DNA of 64,000 nucleotides, taken from the NCBI GenBank assembly GCA_030544215.1, contig JARZZO010000004.1, positions 49,217,980 to 49,281,979 on the forward strand. The letters are read 5' to 3'. Both the position numbers and the translations under genes were made by a program. The notes beneath the pieces were generated by a model. That model searched no databases, was not told where the DNA came from, and saw nothing but the letters and a program-made list of their open reading frames with translations. This document shows, piece by piece, positions 12,393 to 23,480 of the stretch. This DNA comes from Zantedeschia hybrid cultivar. Its lineage: Eukaryota; Streptophyta; Magnoliopsida; Alismatales; Araceae. Position 1 is the first letter of the stretch, and the number at the start of each line of letters is the position of its first letter.

Positions 12393-13194
12393 AAAGCCAA
12401 TCACCTTTATACAATAAGCCCATAGACTCTAGGTGACGCTCAAACACAGTTTGAGCCAACGGCTTTGTCAGTGGATCTGCTACATTGTCGACGGATGGAA
12501 CTCTTTCCACTACTACATCTCCTCTGGATATGATCTCTCTGATAAGATGAAAGCGCCTCAGAATATGCTTCGATTTCTGATGAGACCATAGCTCTTTCGC
12601 TTGCGCAATCGCTCCATTGTTGTCGCACAACAGTAGAACATGCTCAGAGATGTTGGGAACTACGCCGAGGTCGGTGATGAATTTCTTCAACCACACTGCT
12701 TCCTTGGCGGCTTCAGCTGCAGCGATGTACTCAGCTTCAGTCGTCGAATCTGCAGTGGTTACTTGCTTGGAACTCTTCCAGCACACTGTACTTCTGTTCA
12801 AAGTAAACACGAATCTAGATGTAGATTTGCTATCATTTGGATTTGACTGGAAACTCGAGTCAGTAAAACCTCGCAGTTTCAAGTCACCTCCTCCATAGAC
12901 AAGAAACATATCATTAATTCTTCTCAAGTACTTAAGGATACATTTCACTGCCTTCCAGTGCTCTTCGCCTGGATCAGCCTGAAATCTGCTCGTAACACTT
13001 AGAACAAATGCAACATCAGGCCGTGTACATAGCATGGCATACATGATAGATCCTATGGCAGCGGCATAGGGTATTCTATCCATGAATGCCCTCTCATTAG
13101 GAGTCTTAGGAGACTGCTCCTTTGAGAGATTAATTCCATGTCTCATTCCAAGCATCCTCTTTGATCTATCTCTATAGATGCGTACTCCCAACAC
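12391..13194 (-). pseudogene. Copia pol: end of reverse transcriptase and RNase H
   Basis: This is the C-terminal part of the copia polyprotein, up to the family B insertion at 13200. It shows the GSIMYAMLCTRPDVAF block that follows the RT palm, then an RNase H domain with GFTDSSF (metal-binding Asp), the STTEAEYIAAAEA helix and LLLCDNNGAI, and the C-terminal ADPLTKPL motif found in plant copia elements. RNase H degrades the RNA strand of the RNA-DNA hybrid during reverse transcription. Near 13146 the conserved stretch that normally joins the RSKRMLG block to the HGI block is missing, roughly 25-30 residues, so the palm C-terminus is damaged. The natural start is not at 13194: the frame continues upstream at 22600 on the far side of the nested element. 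Confidence 0.9.
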
Positions 13195-13199
13195 GTAGG

Positions 13200-14641
13200 T
13201 GTAGACACCGATTTTGGACCACCCTTTTGGTCATGAACCCCATCATCACCAAACCCCTCATCTAGCCATCTCAGCCCACTAATAACTAGGCCCATTAACC
13301 AATCTCGACTCTAACCACCTTTTCGTGGAAGGTCAGCCAGCCCGCCTTCCACCACCTTTCGAAGGCCAGCCAGTCCGCCTTCCACCGTCCTTCGAAGGCC
13401 AACCTGTCCGCCTTCCACCACCCTTCGAAGGCCAGCCAGTCCGCCTTCCACCACCCTTTGAAGGCCAGCCAGTCCGCCTTCCACCGTCCTTCGAAGGCAA
13501 GCCAGCCAGCCCGCCTTCCACCACCCTTCGAAGGCCACCCCTTGCCATCCACCCTTCGAAGGCCAACCGGGCCGCCTTCCACCTCTCCGTGGAAGGCCAG
13601 CTACCTGGCCTTCCACGGGATTGGAAGGCATGTTGGCTGGCCGTCCACTCCCCTAACTACCACCTTGACCTCGTCTTCCCCATGATCTCCTCTACTCGCC
13701 GCCCTCACCTCCACTACTCCGATCACTCCCCACTCCGGCGGCTGCCGCGCGCACCATCTCGGATCCTTGACCACTTCCCATTGGCTCCAGGATGATTTAC
13801 AAAGATTTAGACTCCTATTTTCTCCTATTTTTCCTTCACCTATTTAAACCTCCCATGTCCCCTCGAGCGGGGGGGTTAAAAGGAGTTTTTTGGTTGGAGA
13901 GATTCAGAGGGGGTTGGCAAGTGAGTCTGCTTTGAGGAGTCGAGCGGACAAGGACTCAGAGAGCTTCAGGAGGAGCTTCAAGAGGAATCCTTCGCACTCC
14001 AAATAGGCTTGTCTTCTTAACCCTCTTTTGCTTTTCCCCTTTTCACTTCATTGCATTCCCACTCTCCATCCATTCCATAACATTTCCCTCTCTTATTCTT
14101 CTTTGTACTTTCAACGCATCACTTCACTTTCCACACACGAGCACCCCCATCTGCATGCATGCATGTTAGGATAACCTAGCAACCCTTACTCTCCCAGAGG
14201 TTTTAAACAAAAAACGGGAGGTGGGTGGCCATAACATATGGTCACCTTCCCTCCCCAACACTAATCCGGTACGTCTCCCTCCGATTCTAATTAGTTTTTA
14301 TATTTTTATGGATAGATTCTGCATATCACAGTTCTAATCGGGTCATTTTTCTCTCTTGTCTTGTTTTTTCTTTTCAGGGATCCTTACTGCATTTCCGCGT
14401 GCAGACTACCGAGCTCTCCTCCTCTGGCCGGCCGGAGGAAGAGAAGGGGAAACCACCATCTCCCGCTCCCTCAGAACGCGATCACTCTTACAATCCTGCG
14501 GAGCACAGGGCCGTAAGGTAATGCTCATGGCGATCACACCTTAATTTCTAATCCCCCTTAAATCGCCGCAGTGCTCAGACGAACGGAGAAGTCCTCGTCC
14601 GAAGCCCGCAGCAGCGTCGGGGGACGTTCCGGGCGCCTACA
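13200..14641 (+). repeat. Family B 5' LTR (1442 bp)
   Basis: It runs TGTAGACACCG to GGGCGCCTACA. A 33-bp tandem unit (about 13345-13580) with the palindrome CCTTCGAAGG is present seven times. One copy is mutated to CTTTGAAGG. Frames inside the repeat are artefacts of its 11-codon period. Confidence 0.9.
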
Positions 14642-14734
14642 GCCCTCTGACGATCACGGTGGGACACCTACTTGCTTGTTGCGTGCACAGCGACGAAAGG
14701 TAAGGAGCTTTTCTTTTTTCCCCCGGACGGCCCA

Positions 14735-15045
14735 CCTCCTGGCCGTCCAGACCCTGGAAGGCCAGAGTGCTGGCCGTCCACCTGCCTGGACAGCCAGCTC
14801 CTAGGCCGTCCACATTCCTGGACAGCCAGCTCCTAGGCCGTCCACATCCTTGGACGGCCAGGGTCCTGGCCGTCCATCTCCTTGGACGGCCACCTCCTAG
14901 GCCGTCCACATGCCTGGACGGCTAGAGTCCTGGCCGTCCATCTCTCTGGACGGCCAGCTCTTTGGCCATCCAGGTTCCTGGACGGCCACCCTTCCGGCCG
15001 TCCGACCCCGTGGACGGCCAGCTTCCCGGCCGTCCAGTCATTTGG
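14735..15045 (+). repeat. Tandem hairpin repeat in family B leader
   Basis: About eight units have the form GGACGGCCAG, 4-7 bases, then CTGGCCGTCC or GGCCGTCC. Each is a near-perfect inverted repeat: the one centred near 14865 pairs 11 bases with a 4-base loop. Unit spacing is about 40 bp. It lies between the 5' LTR and the gag start. Confidence 0.8.
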
Positions 15046-15577
15046 CCCCGCTGCCCATTGAATGACCCCTTTCGTTATTGATTGAATTGTTGGATGTTCT
15101 GCTTGGTTTTATTGTTCTGTTCTATTGCCTGTTAATTCTTGGGTTAATTTCAGGGTGTTCTACGTACGGATTTTTTTTAAGGAAAAGCCGGCATCACACT
15201 TCTAGTTACCTCTCCCACAGTGTTTGACTCTCCACCTGAGGATTCCCACTCGGGTGTGACTAGTCTTATTATGTTGGGAACCTCCGTGAGTCTCCGTGAG
15301 CCAGAGATTCCCACTTGGCCGCCGAGCAGGTTGTACCTAAGCCACCTACTAGGATCCTAGGTTTGTGTGAGGAATTAAGCCTTGCCATTCAAAATCGTCC
15401 ACCCATAGGTGTCACTGAGAGAATTGTTTCAAAATCAAAGACATTTAACTAAACTTTGGTGGAACATGTTTTGAAAGAAAAGTACAGGGTCGTTAAAGGT
15501 TTGAACTTGATTTGTTAGAAACCAACACTCATAATGCACGATTAACCTCTCAAGTGAAATATAAAATCTCTTAGGAT

Positions 15578-18514
15578 TTGTGTTTCATAATGAACCGAAT
15601 GTATGTTAACACTGCGCATGATGACATGAATGAGTTTGGTAATAATGTCATACATAACCCTTTGTTCGAGATTGAAGAGGATCCACAACAAACATTTGTG
15701 GGTATGTTCCAAACATCTGGAGAGGAACTTAGGAGAAGGTGCTTGGATGAATCTTCTTCTTTAAGTGACCCTATAATCTCCAACAGAACTTTCCAAAACC
15801 CGAGGGAGGACCCGGAACTTATTGCCGTGTTATCACGGTACACCCCTGATCAACTCATCCAGTTGGCCTCCCGTGGCAAAACTCAAGATGCCACTCCTCG
15901 GAGAACTCACTTCCAAGGATCTTCCAACAGAGCTCAGACCCGCATCAACCAGCCAACTCCTACTCCAGTTGCTCCACCCGTCATACCGATTCCAATCTCT
16001 CCAACTACACCTCCTCCCGAGCAGAAAGAATTCATCTACAAAAGTGAGGTTGAAACTTATGTGCGTGAGCTCATGGCCGAGAAACTTACCCTGGAACAAC
16101 CACACTCTCTCTCGAGCTATTGCAAGCTCCCTCCGGCCTACTTTCCGCCAGGATTCAAAGCCCCTAAGTACAGGAAATATGATGGCACCTCTGACCCTCA
16201 TTACCACCTGTCAGGTTTCCTCATGGATTCCCATCAATGGCTCTACGACAGAGTCCTCCTTGTCCATCTGTTCCAGAAATCCTTAGAAGGTGAGGCCTTA
16301 AGATGATTTTCTTTCTTGCCCGCCACAGACCTAATCAATTTTGATATGGTCTTTGAAAAATTTATCACTCAATTTAGTCATATGACAACCATGCCTCCCA
16401 CCTTGTTTGATCTTGTAATGGAGAAGATGAAGCCTGAAGAGGAGTTCACGTATTTTGCCAATAGGTGGAGGGCAATGGCCTCTAGGGCGGAAGTGGCAAT
16501 CCCCGAATCTCAAGCTATCACCATATTGGTCAATAACGCTACCCCGTAGCTTCGAGCTATTCTCATGCTGAGCGAATTTCACACATTCGTACAACTTTAT
16601 AATCGAGCTCGGGTAGTTCAATCTCAGATCTGGACTACACAAACTCCACTAATAGAGGGAGTGACAATCAATGAGCAGGTGAGTGCCTTGGGGCAACCCT
16701 TTAGATCACCCAGTCCTATGTCCAGATCAGACAACCAATCCAATCAGAAACCATATTCAGCAGTTCCCCCTTCCTCTAGCGCCAAAATCAATTGGGGGCA
16801 CATGAAAGAGGCTACTGAAACCTTGAAAGTCAAGGGCCCTCCGCCCTCCCATCAGGTAGCTCGAGATCCATCTAGCTTTGTAGAAAGGGTGAGCACCCTT
16901 GTCAAAAATTTGGAACCAAATATCGATCACAGAGGACAGTACTGGGAGTATGAAGAGGTTGGGATATAGCGTGAGTGCCCCACTAGGATGACCAAACCTA
17001 GAGAGCCATTGCAAGGAGTCTCCACTATTATCCAAGACAAACCTTTGGTCTTGATACGACTTAGGGAACAACCAACAACCATCAACCCAGTCACTCTGGT
17101 CCAAGTTCCCTCAATTTCAATCAGAGAACCTCCTCTATCCATCTTGTGTCCAACACCAAAGCCGGGTCCAGTAACCCAATTCTGCCTAATAAATTCACCA
17201 CCAGTTTAACCACTAAAGTCAGATCAAGCAGTAGACCCCAGTCCGATTGGTGTTACACTGAGAAATCGCATCATTCCCCCACCAAGTCAACCCTTGGACT
17301 CCCAAGAGAATTCAAATATGTCTAGAAGGATTACTCAATCCAAGTATGACATCCTACAACATCTAGGGAAAACTCCCGTCAAGATTTCGGTCCTAGAGTT
17401 GATTAGGAGATCTCCTACACATAGAGAGACATTGTTCAAATTCCTCCAGCGAATTATAGTCAATGAAGATCTTCCTATCAAGGGACTCACAAATGCCATT
17501 CTCTCGGTCACCCAGACACCTACGATATCCTTCACAGATAAGGATCTGGCTCCCCTTTAATGCCAATCCCTTCCCTCATGCTTAACTGCAACACTCAAGG
17601 GTCACTCATTGGACTCCATCCTGTTGGATACCGGCGCATCAATCAATGTTTGTCCACTCAAGACCCTCAAGAAAATAAGGATTGATACAAAAAAGATTGA
17701 GTCTACTTCCATGATGGTCTCAACCTCTGACAATTCTCAAAGACCAGCTAATGGGAAATTGGAAATTGGCCCAGTGGCCATGATCTTTGAATTCTACATC
17801 CTTGATGTCAAGCCCATATACGATGCCATTCTGGACTCAGTCTCGACTGAACAAATTCCATCCATGATCACCTCTGGAAAAGGGAAAGAGTCCATCCTTT
17901 CATCGGTTGACTCTCAAGCCAAGCCCCAGCCTAGCGTAGGTTGGCAGCTTATAGACAAAATGGGGTATAGTTCGGGATCTGGGTTAGGCAAGGAAGAGCA
18001 AGGAATTCAAGAGCCTATCTTTGAAAATCCGACTATTGGGGGATTCAGATTGGGTTACCTACTAACCAAACTAACTGAGGAATCAAGAAAATGGACTCTC
18101 TTGGATCACTTTGCGAAGGAAAATCAAGAGGTACTCAAGATACACTATCTTGAGGATGAGTTGAAAGAAACAATCAATGAAGTTCTCGGTACACAGCTGT
18201 TGTTCTATGAACTAACCACTCGACGAGAAAGAGCCTCCTTAGTGTGGGATGAACCGGTACCCACCGCTCTCATTCCCTTACTATTTCACACACCTTCCCT
18301 TCTCAGGTTTCTATCACCGGTCGTAGCACATTCCCCTGAGTGTTTTATGCTTGGAGACTACGACCCTCAAAAAGAGGAAAAGTCTCACTCCCATAAGGAG
18401 CCAACATACTGGGGTACTTCTGCCATCATTGGGTCTCTGTCTCAAGGACCCACCTTTGCAACATGTCTGACTCACTCTCAGAGTCTTGTGCATAATCGCT
18501 TAGGGATTGGATAG
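15578..18514 (+). pseudogene. Family B gag - aspartic protease - G-patch
   Basis: Gag begins near the ATG at 15578 and contains the retrotransposon capsid block around KYRKYDGTSDP (about residues 198-208) and VFEKFITQF. It is broken by TGA at 16304-16306, where the family normally has Trp, by TAG at 16547-16549, and by further stops after 16960. The protease has the catalytic motif LLDTGAS (DTG codons at 17627-17635). A G-patch follows (17939-18040, GWQLIDKMGYSSGSGLG), an RNA-binding or helicase-activating glycine-rich domain known next to proteases in some retroelements. The segment after YDAIL is shortened compared with related elements. Capsid and protease would package and mature particles; as written the frame cannot make a full protein. 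Confidence 0.8.
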
Positions 18515-20203
18515 CCTCCTCTTTATCTACGAATTGTAGAGGTAAGTAAGTTCTTTCGTTTCTAGTTCAAGAGTTAGCAAATAAGTGTAAATATTTGAAA
18601 AATATTTTTCTTTGGATAGGAGTCTATCTAAAAAAAATTCTACCCTTTAAATGCAAAAAAATCAAAAATCTCAAAAAAATCAAATATCCAAAAAGCATCA
18701 AAAATATTTGTAAACATGTATATACTTTAATGAAAATCACCAAAAAATTAGAAAAGACACAAAATCCAGCTGTCTGGTGACTGCCACATAATCCCCTGTC
18801 TAGGTCTAGTTGCATGATAGGTTGGGTTGACATTAAGGTTTGGCTAAGATCTTGGTCCACTAGAACCTTGGACGTGTCTACTTTACTTTCATACGGATCC
18901 CTATGATCATTATGAGATACACACACCTACACGTTTCTTCAAAGAGAACCTTCCTAAAATTAGTTCGAAGTCTTTAGTGCACTGTCAAATGCAACCTTTG
19001 CTCTTCGTCTCTCGACTGATCAGGACAGTCGACGCCCTTAAACGGCCAAGCTCAGCAAACTGCGGTTCCTCAACAACCTGATAGATGTAACCCCTCAAAA
19101 AAGGGCCCAAAAATGAAATGCAAAGGACCAGAGCACGTGAAGAGGGCAGTGTCCCCGCAGGCGGAATATCAAATAACCCCGAAAAATGTCAAAAGTAGAA
19201 AAGAAATACCAAAAAGAAAAAGGGTTCAAGCAATCATACAAAAAAGCCTGGTCGTGACCGTGCCTGGCCATGAAATATACCAAAGGCTTGAAAAGTCAAA
19301 ATAGGGGCATCTAGGAGGTCAAAAGGGGTCCGTTTTTTCACAGCTCGCCCTTTTAACGGTTTTGTCGATCCTCCTGTGAGGTTTGTCTCCAAAATTTCTT
19401 CACTTTTTCTCCCTCAAGGTTTTAGCACGAAATAGCTATCTAAAGACCGAATATCATTTTAAAATGGTTCGATTTTTCAAAAATCGTCACATGCTCACAT
19501 GATCACAGGAGTCCGAAATGGGTGAAGAGTAATGTCAATGTTTCTGGTGAACCAATTCCTTAACCATAATCTCAATGAGCACTCTCAAAGACTTCGGGCT
19601 TAGGTCAATGCATGCGCGTCACCAATAGGTGCGACGACGTCTGATTCCGGGTCAGCGTCGCGCGGTTGACCGTTGGGGTTCCAAGGAGTTCCATCTTATA
19701 CCTTCTAGATTGTGAGGAAAGAGACCTGTGTCGGGCAAATCATTTACCTCGAAAACTTTTTGGGCAAACTTGGTGGTCGGAAGCGGCTGGGAGCCTAAGT
19801 ATGGCATGACGGTATTGTCATCAGTATGAGTCTTAGCCGGTCAAGGTTAGTTTGAGGAGTCTAGAGGCCCAAATCAATCTAGATGTGTGCTTAGGATACC
19901 TGGGAAGTTGAGTGTACATTTCCCTTCCTTCATTCAACCAGGCTAAGTTTGGGCAGTCACCAGGTGGTCGGAATCAAAACATGTTTTCGTTCATCACACA
20001 CCCCACTTGTTAATATCCACCAGCATTTACATATTTACTTGTCGCATCAGTTTCAATACTCTTCCTTTTGTCTGGTTAGTAGGACACGGCTCCTTGACCC
20101 TATGCAAAGGCTAGAGAAAAGGTAGTTGCTCTTTTTTGGGTAAGGGGCCGAAAACAAATACTACTAACTATTTTCTCCTCATTATTGTGCATACAGGAAA
20201 ATG
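18515..20203 (+). other. Family B internal non-coding stretch
   Basis: I see no reverse transcriptase, integrase or other domain here. It lies where pol would be, so the element has lost or never had pol. Confidence 0.6.
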
Positions 20204-21124
20204 ATTCTATGTCCAAAAGGTGGACACTTTTGCTGTCGAGTCGAAGCCAAAAGCAGCCGGATTGGCATTCTACTTTGAGAATGGCCATATCTTCCGTGTT
20301 AGCTTCAACTCAACAGGGACTTTTGTCCCTCGTTTCCTTGCTGCTTGTCATTAAGATATTGTGGATCATTGATTATTTACATTTGCTGATGTGCGTTCTT
20401 GCAGCTGTAGGGAATCTGAAGCAAGTAGGATGGAAGACACAGGAGGCTAATAACTTTGGACGTATAGACTCTGAGTTCCTCTTTAAACAAAACAATGAGG
20501 AGTCTATATTCCCCATGTTATTCGATTGGCCAATAAATCCCTCCTGTTTGCATTAGGAATTTGTTTTTCTAATTTTTAAATCAGCATGCATTGCATAAGC
20601 ATCATCCACCATTCCCGCCCTAGGGGCAATGACCATAATTTATCACTCTGCTTAACCCATTGTTGATCTGTGAGTCTGGTAATTGTTCGTCTGTTAGCCC
20701 TTTGAATTGCAAGACCTCATCCTTTTTTTCAATACGTGTGCTTGAGATTCTCTCACTTAGCGATCACATGATGCGCCAGGCCACCGCACGCCTGTTATGT
20801 CGAGAGTTCTTCAAGTCACAGTCCTACATCTTTCATGCTTGAGATCCCCTTGGACAGATCGTTGCATCCTGGTGCGTCAAGGCCTCGCGGTTCCAGCACC
20901 CGAGGGTCCCACGGATTGTGATTCTCTAGTCTGAATTTGGTTCCTCTTCTTAGTCACCCTTGCAATTCGAATAGCCAGCTCTCATGCATTTGCCGCGCTC
21001 TCATACCATCTTTGGATACAGCTCATCCCTTCTCTGGGCCGTCCAAAATCAGGTTCGATTTTCGGAACACCTATTTATCATTCTGTTCCACTCCACTGCA
21101 AAACAGGTGTCCCGGAGGGGCATT
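20204..21124 (+). other. Family B 3' untranslated region and polypurine tract
   Basis: It is homologous to 1-914. The last bases, CCCGGAGGGGCATT, form the likely polypurine tract before the LTR at 21125. Confidence 0.7.
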
Positions 21125-22594
21125 TGTAGACACCGATTTTGGACCACCCTTTTGGTCATAAACCCCATCATCACCAGACCCCTCATCTAGCCATCTCAGC
21201 CCACTAATAACTAGGCCCATTAACCAATCCCGACTCTAGCCACCTTTTCGTGGAAGGCTAGCCAGCCCGCCTTCTACCACCCTTCGAAGGCCAGCCAGTC
21301 CGCCTTCCACCGTCCTTTGAAGGCCAACCTGTCCGCCTTCCACCACTCTTCGAAGGCCAGCCAGTCCGCCTTCCACCACCCTTCGAAGGCCAGCCAGTCC
21401 GCCTTCCACCACCCTTCGAAGGCCAGCCAGTCCGCCTTCCACCGTCCTTCGAAGGCCAGCCAGCCCGCTTTCCACCACCCTTCGAAGGCCACCCCTTGCC
21501 TTCCACCCTTCGAAGGCCAACCGGGCCACCTTCCACCTCTCCGTGGAAGGCCAGCTACCTGGCCTTCCACGGATTGGAAGGCATGTTGGCTGGCCGTCCA
21601 CTCCCCTAACTACCACCTTGACCTCGTCTTCCCTACGATCTCCTCTACTCGCCGCCCTCACCTCCACTACTCCGATCACTCCCCACTCCGGCGGCTGCCG
21701 CGCGCACCATCTCGGATCCTTGACCACTTCCCATTGGCTCCAGGATGATTTACGGGGATTTAGACTCCTATTTTCTCCTATTTTTTCTTCACCTATTTAA
21801 ACCCCCCATATCCCCTCGAGCGGGGGGGTTAAAAGGAGTTTTTTGGTTGGAGAGATTCAGAGGGGGTTGGCAAGTGAGTCTGCTTTGAGGAGTCGAGCGG
21901 ACAAGGAGTCAGAGAGCTTCAGGAAGAGCTTCAAGAGGAATCATTCGCACTCCAAATGGGCTTGTCTTCTTAACCCTCTTTTGCTTTTCCCCTTTTCACT
22001 TCATTGTATTCCCACTCTCCATCCATTCCGTAACATTTTCCTCTCTTATTCTTCTTTGCACTTTCAACGCATCACTTCACTTTCCACACACGAGCACCCC
22101 CATCTGCATGCATGCATGTTAGGATAACCTAGCAACCCTTACTCTCCCAGAGGTTTTAAACAAAAAACGGGAGGTGGGTGGCCATAACATATGGTTACCT
22201 TCCCTCCCCAACACCCATCCGGTGCGTCTCCCTCCGATTCTAATTAGTTTTTATATTTTCATGGATAGATTCTGCATATCACAGTTCTAATCTGGTCATT
22301 TTTCTCTCTTATCTTGTCTTTTCTTTTCAGGGATCCTTACCGCATTTCCGCGTGCAGACTACCGAGCTCTCCTCCTCTGGCCGGCCGGAAGAAGAGAAGG
22401 GGAAACCACCATCTCCCGCTCCCTCAGAACGCGATCACTCTTACAATCCTGCGGAGCACAGGGCCGTAAGGTAATGCTCCTGGCGATCACACCTTAATTT
22501 CTAACCCCCCTTAAATATCCGCAGTGCTAAGACGAACGGAGAAGCCCTTGCCCGAAGCCCGCAGCAGCGGCGGGGGACGTTCTGGGCGCCTACA
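21125..22594 (+). repeat. Family B 3' LTR (1470 bp)
   Basis: Same termini as the 5' LTR. The 33-bp palindromic unit is present eight times (about 21285-21520), one more than in the 5' LTR of the same insertion. Confidence 0.9.
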
Positions 22595-22599
22595 GTAGG

Positions 22600-23480
22600 A
22601 TGCTTCTCCCAAATCCTTCATGGAGAAGTTTTTCGACAGCCAGATCTTTACTGTTGATATCATAGCTACATCATTCCCAATAAGTAGTATGTCATCTACG
22701 TAAAGAACTAGAAAAGTGACTGCACTCCCACTGGTCTTCTTGTACACACAAGGCTCATCTTCATTCTTAATGAAGTCATAAGACTTGACAGCCTCGTCAA
22801 ATCTTATGTTCCAGCTCCGAGAAGCTTACTTCAGTCTATAAATGGACTTCTGAAGCTTGCACACTTTATCTGGAGATTCTTTGGATGTGAAACCTTCTGG
22901 TTGTATCATATACACCTCTTCCTCAAGGTTACCATTGAGGAAGGCAGTCTTCACATCCATCTTCCAGATTTCATAATCAAAATGTGTAGCAATGGAGAGT
23001 AGAACTCTGATCGACTTTATCATGGCAACTAGTGAGAAAATCTCGTCATAGTCAATTCCTTGCCTTTGACGATATCCCTTTGTCACCAACCTTGCCTTAT
23101 AAGTGTCGATCCGTCCATCAGCACCGATTTTTCTCTTAAAGATCCACTTGCAACCGATGGGTACAATACCCTCGGGCAAGTCCTCCAAGTTCCAAACTTG
23201 GTTGGTGTACATGGACTGGATTTCTGAGTTCATGGCTTCTCGCCATTTCCCGGCTTCTGGGCCTTCTATGGCCTCCTGGTAGGTTTTAGAATCATCATCC
23301 TCATTATATTATACCTTAGACTCACCTTCAGCGATATGTCCCACATATCGTTCGGATAGTCTAGGTAATCTACTAGATCTACGAGGCTCATGTGTGTGTA
23401 CCTGAACAGATTCAAGAACTGATATTTCATCTGATGATAATGCAGCTGTTTGGGGATATGGAACCTCTTTGATAAAGTGT
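22600..23480 (-). pseudogene. Copia pol: reverse transcriptase palm and fingers
   Basis: Read on the - strand, the N-terminal linker with SSRLPRLSERYVG leads into the RT domain: EIQSMYTNQVWNL, GCKWIFKRK, DTYKARLVTKG, and the MDVKTAFLNGNLEEEVYM block with the first catalytic Asp. The YVDD box is at 22691-22702. The enzyme copies element RNA into DNA. A TAA replaces Gln in the YRLKQ motif (22826-22828), and another stop lies in the linker near 23310. The frame is cut at 22600 by the family B element and resumes at 13194. Confidence 0.9.

Larger units (their letters stand above)
13200..22594 (+). mobile_element. Family B LTR retrotransposon, gag-protease only, nested in copia RT
   Basis: LTRs at 13200-14641 and 21125-22594 bound 6.5 kb of internal DNA. 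The 5-bp target duplication GTAGG is perfect (13195-13199 and 22595-22599). Removing the element plus one GTAGG rejoins the copia reading frame exactly (the frame ending GEASY at 22600 continues into VLGVR at 13194). The internal region has a leader with hairpin repeats, a gag-protease-G-patch reading frame with stops, and then no reverse transcriptase, RNase H or integrase. It therefore needs enzymes from another element. The gag style and the G-patch after the protease fit Ty3/gypsy, possibly the Tat/Ogre-related group. Confidence 0.9.
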
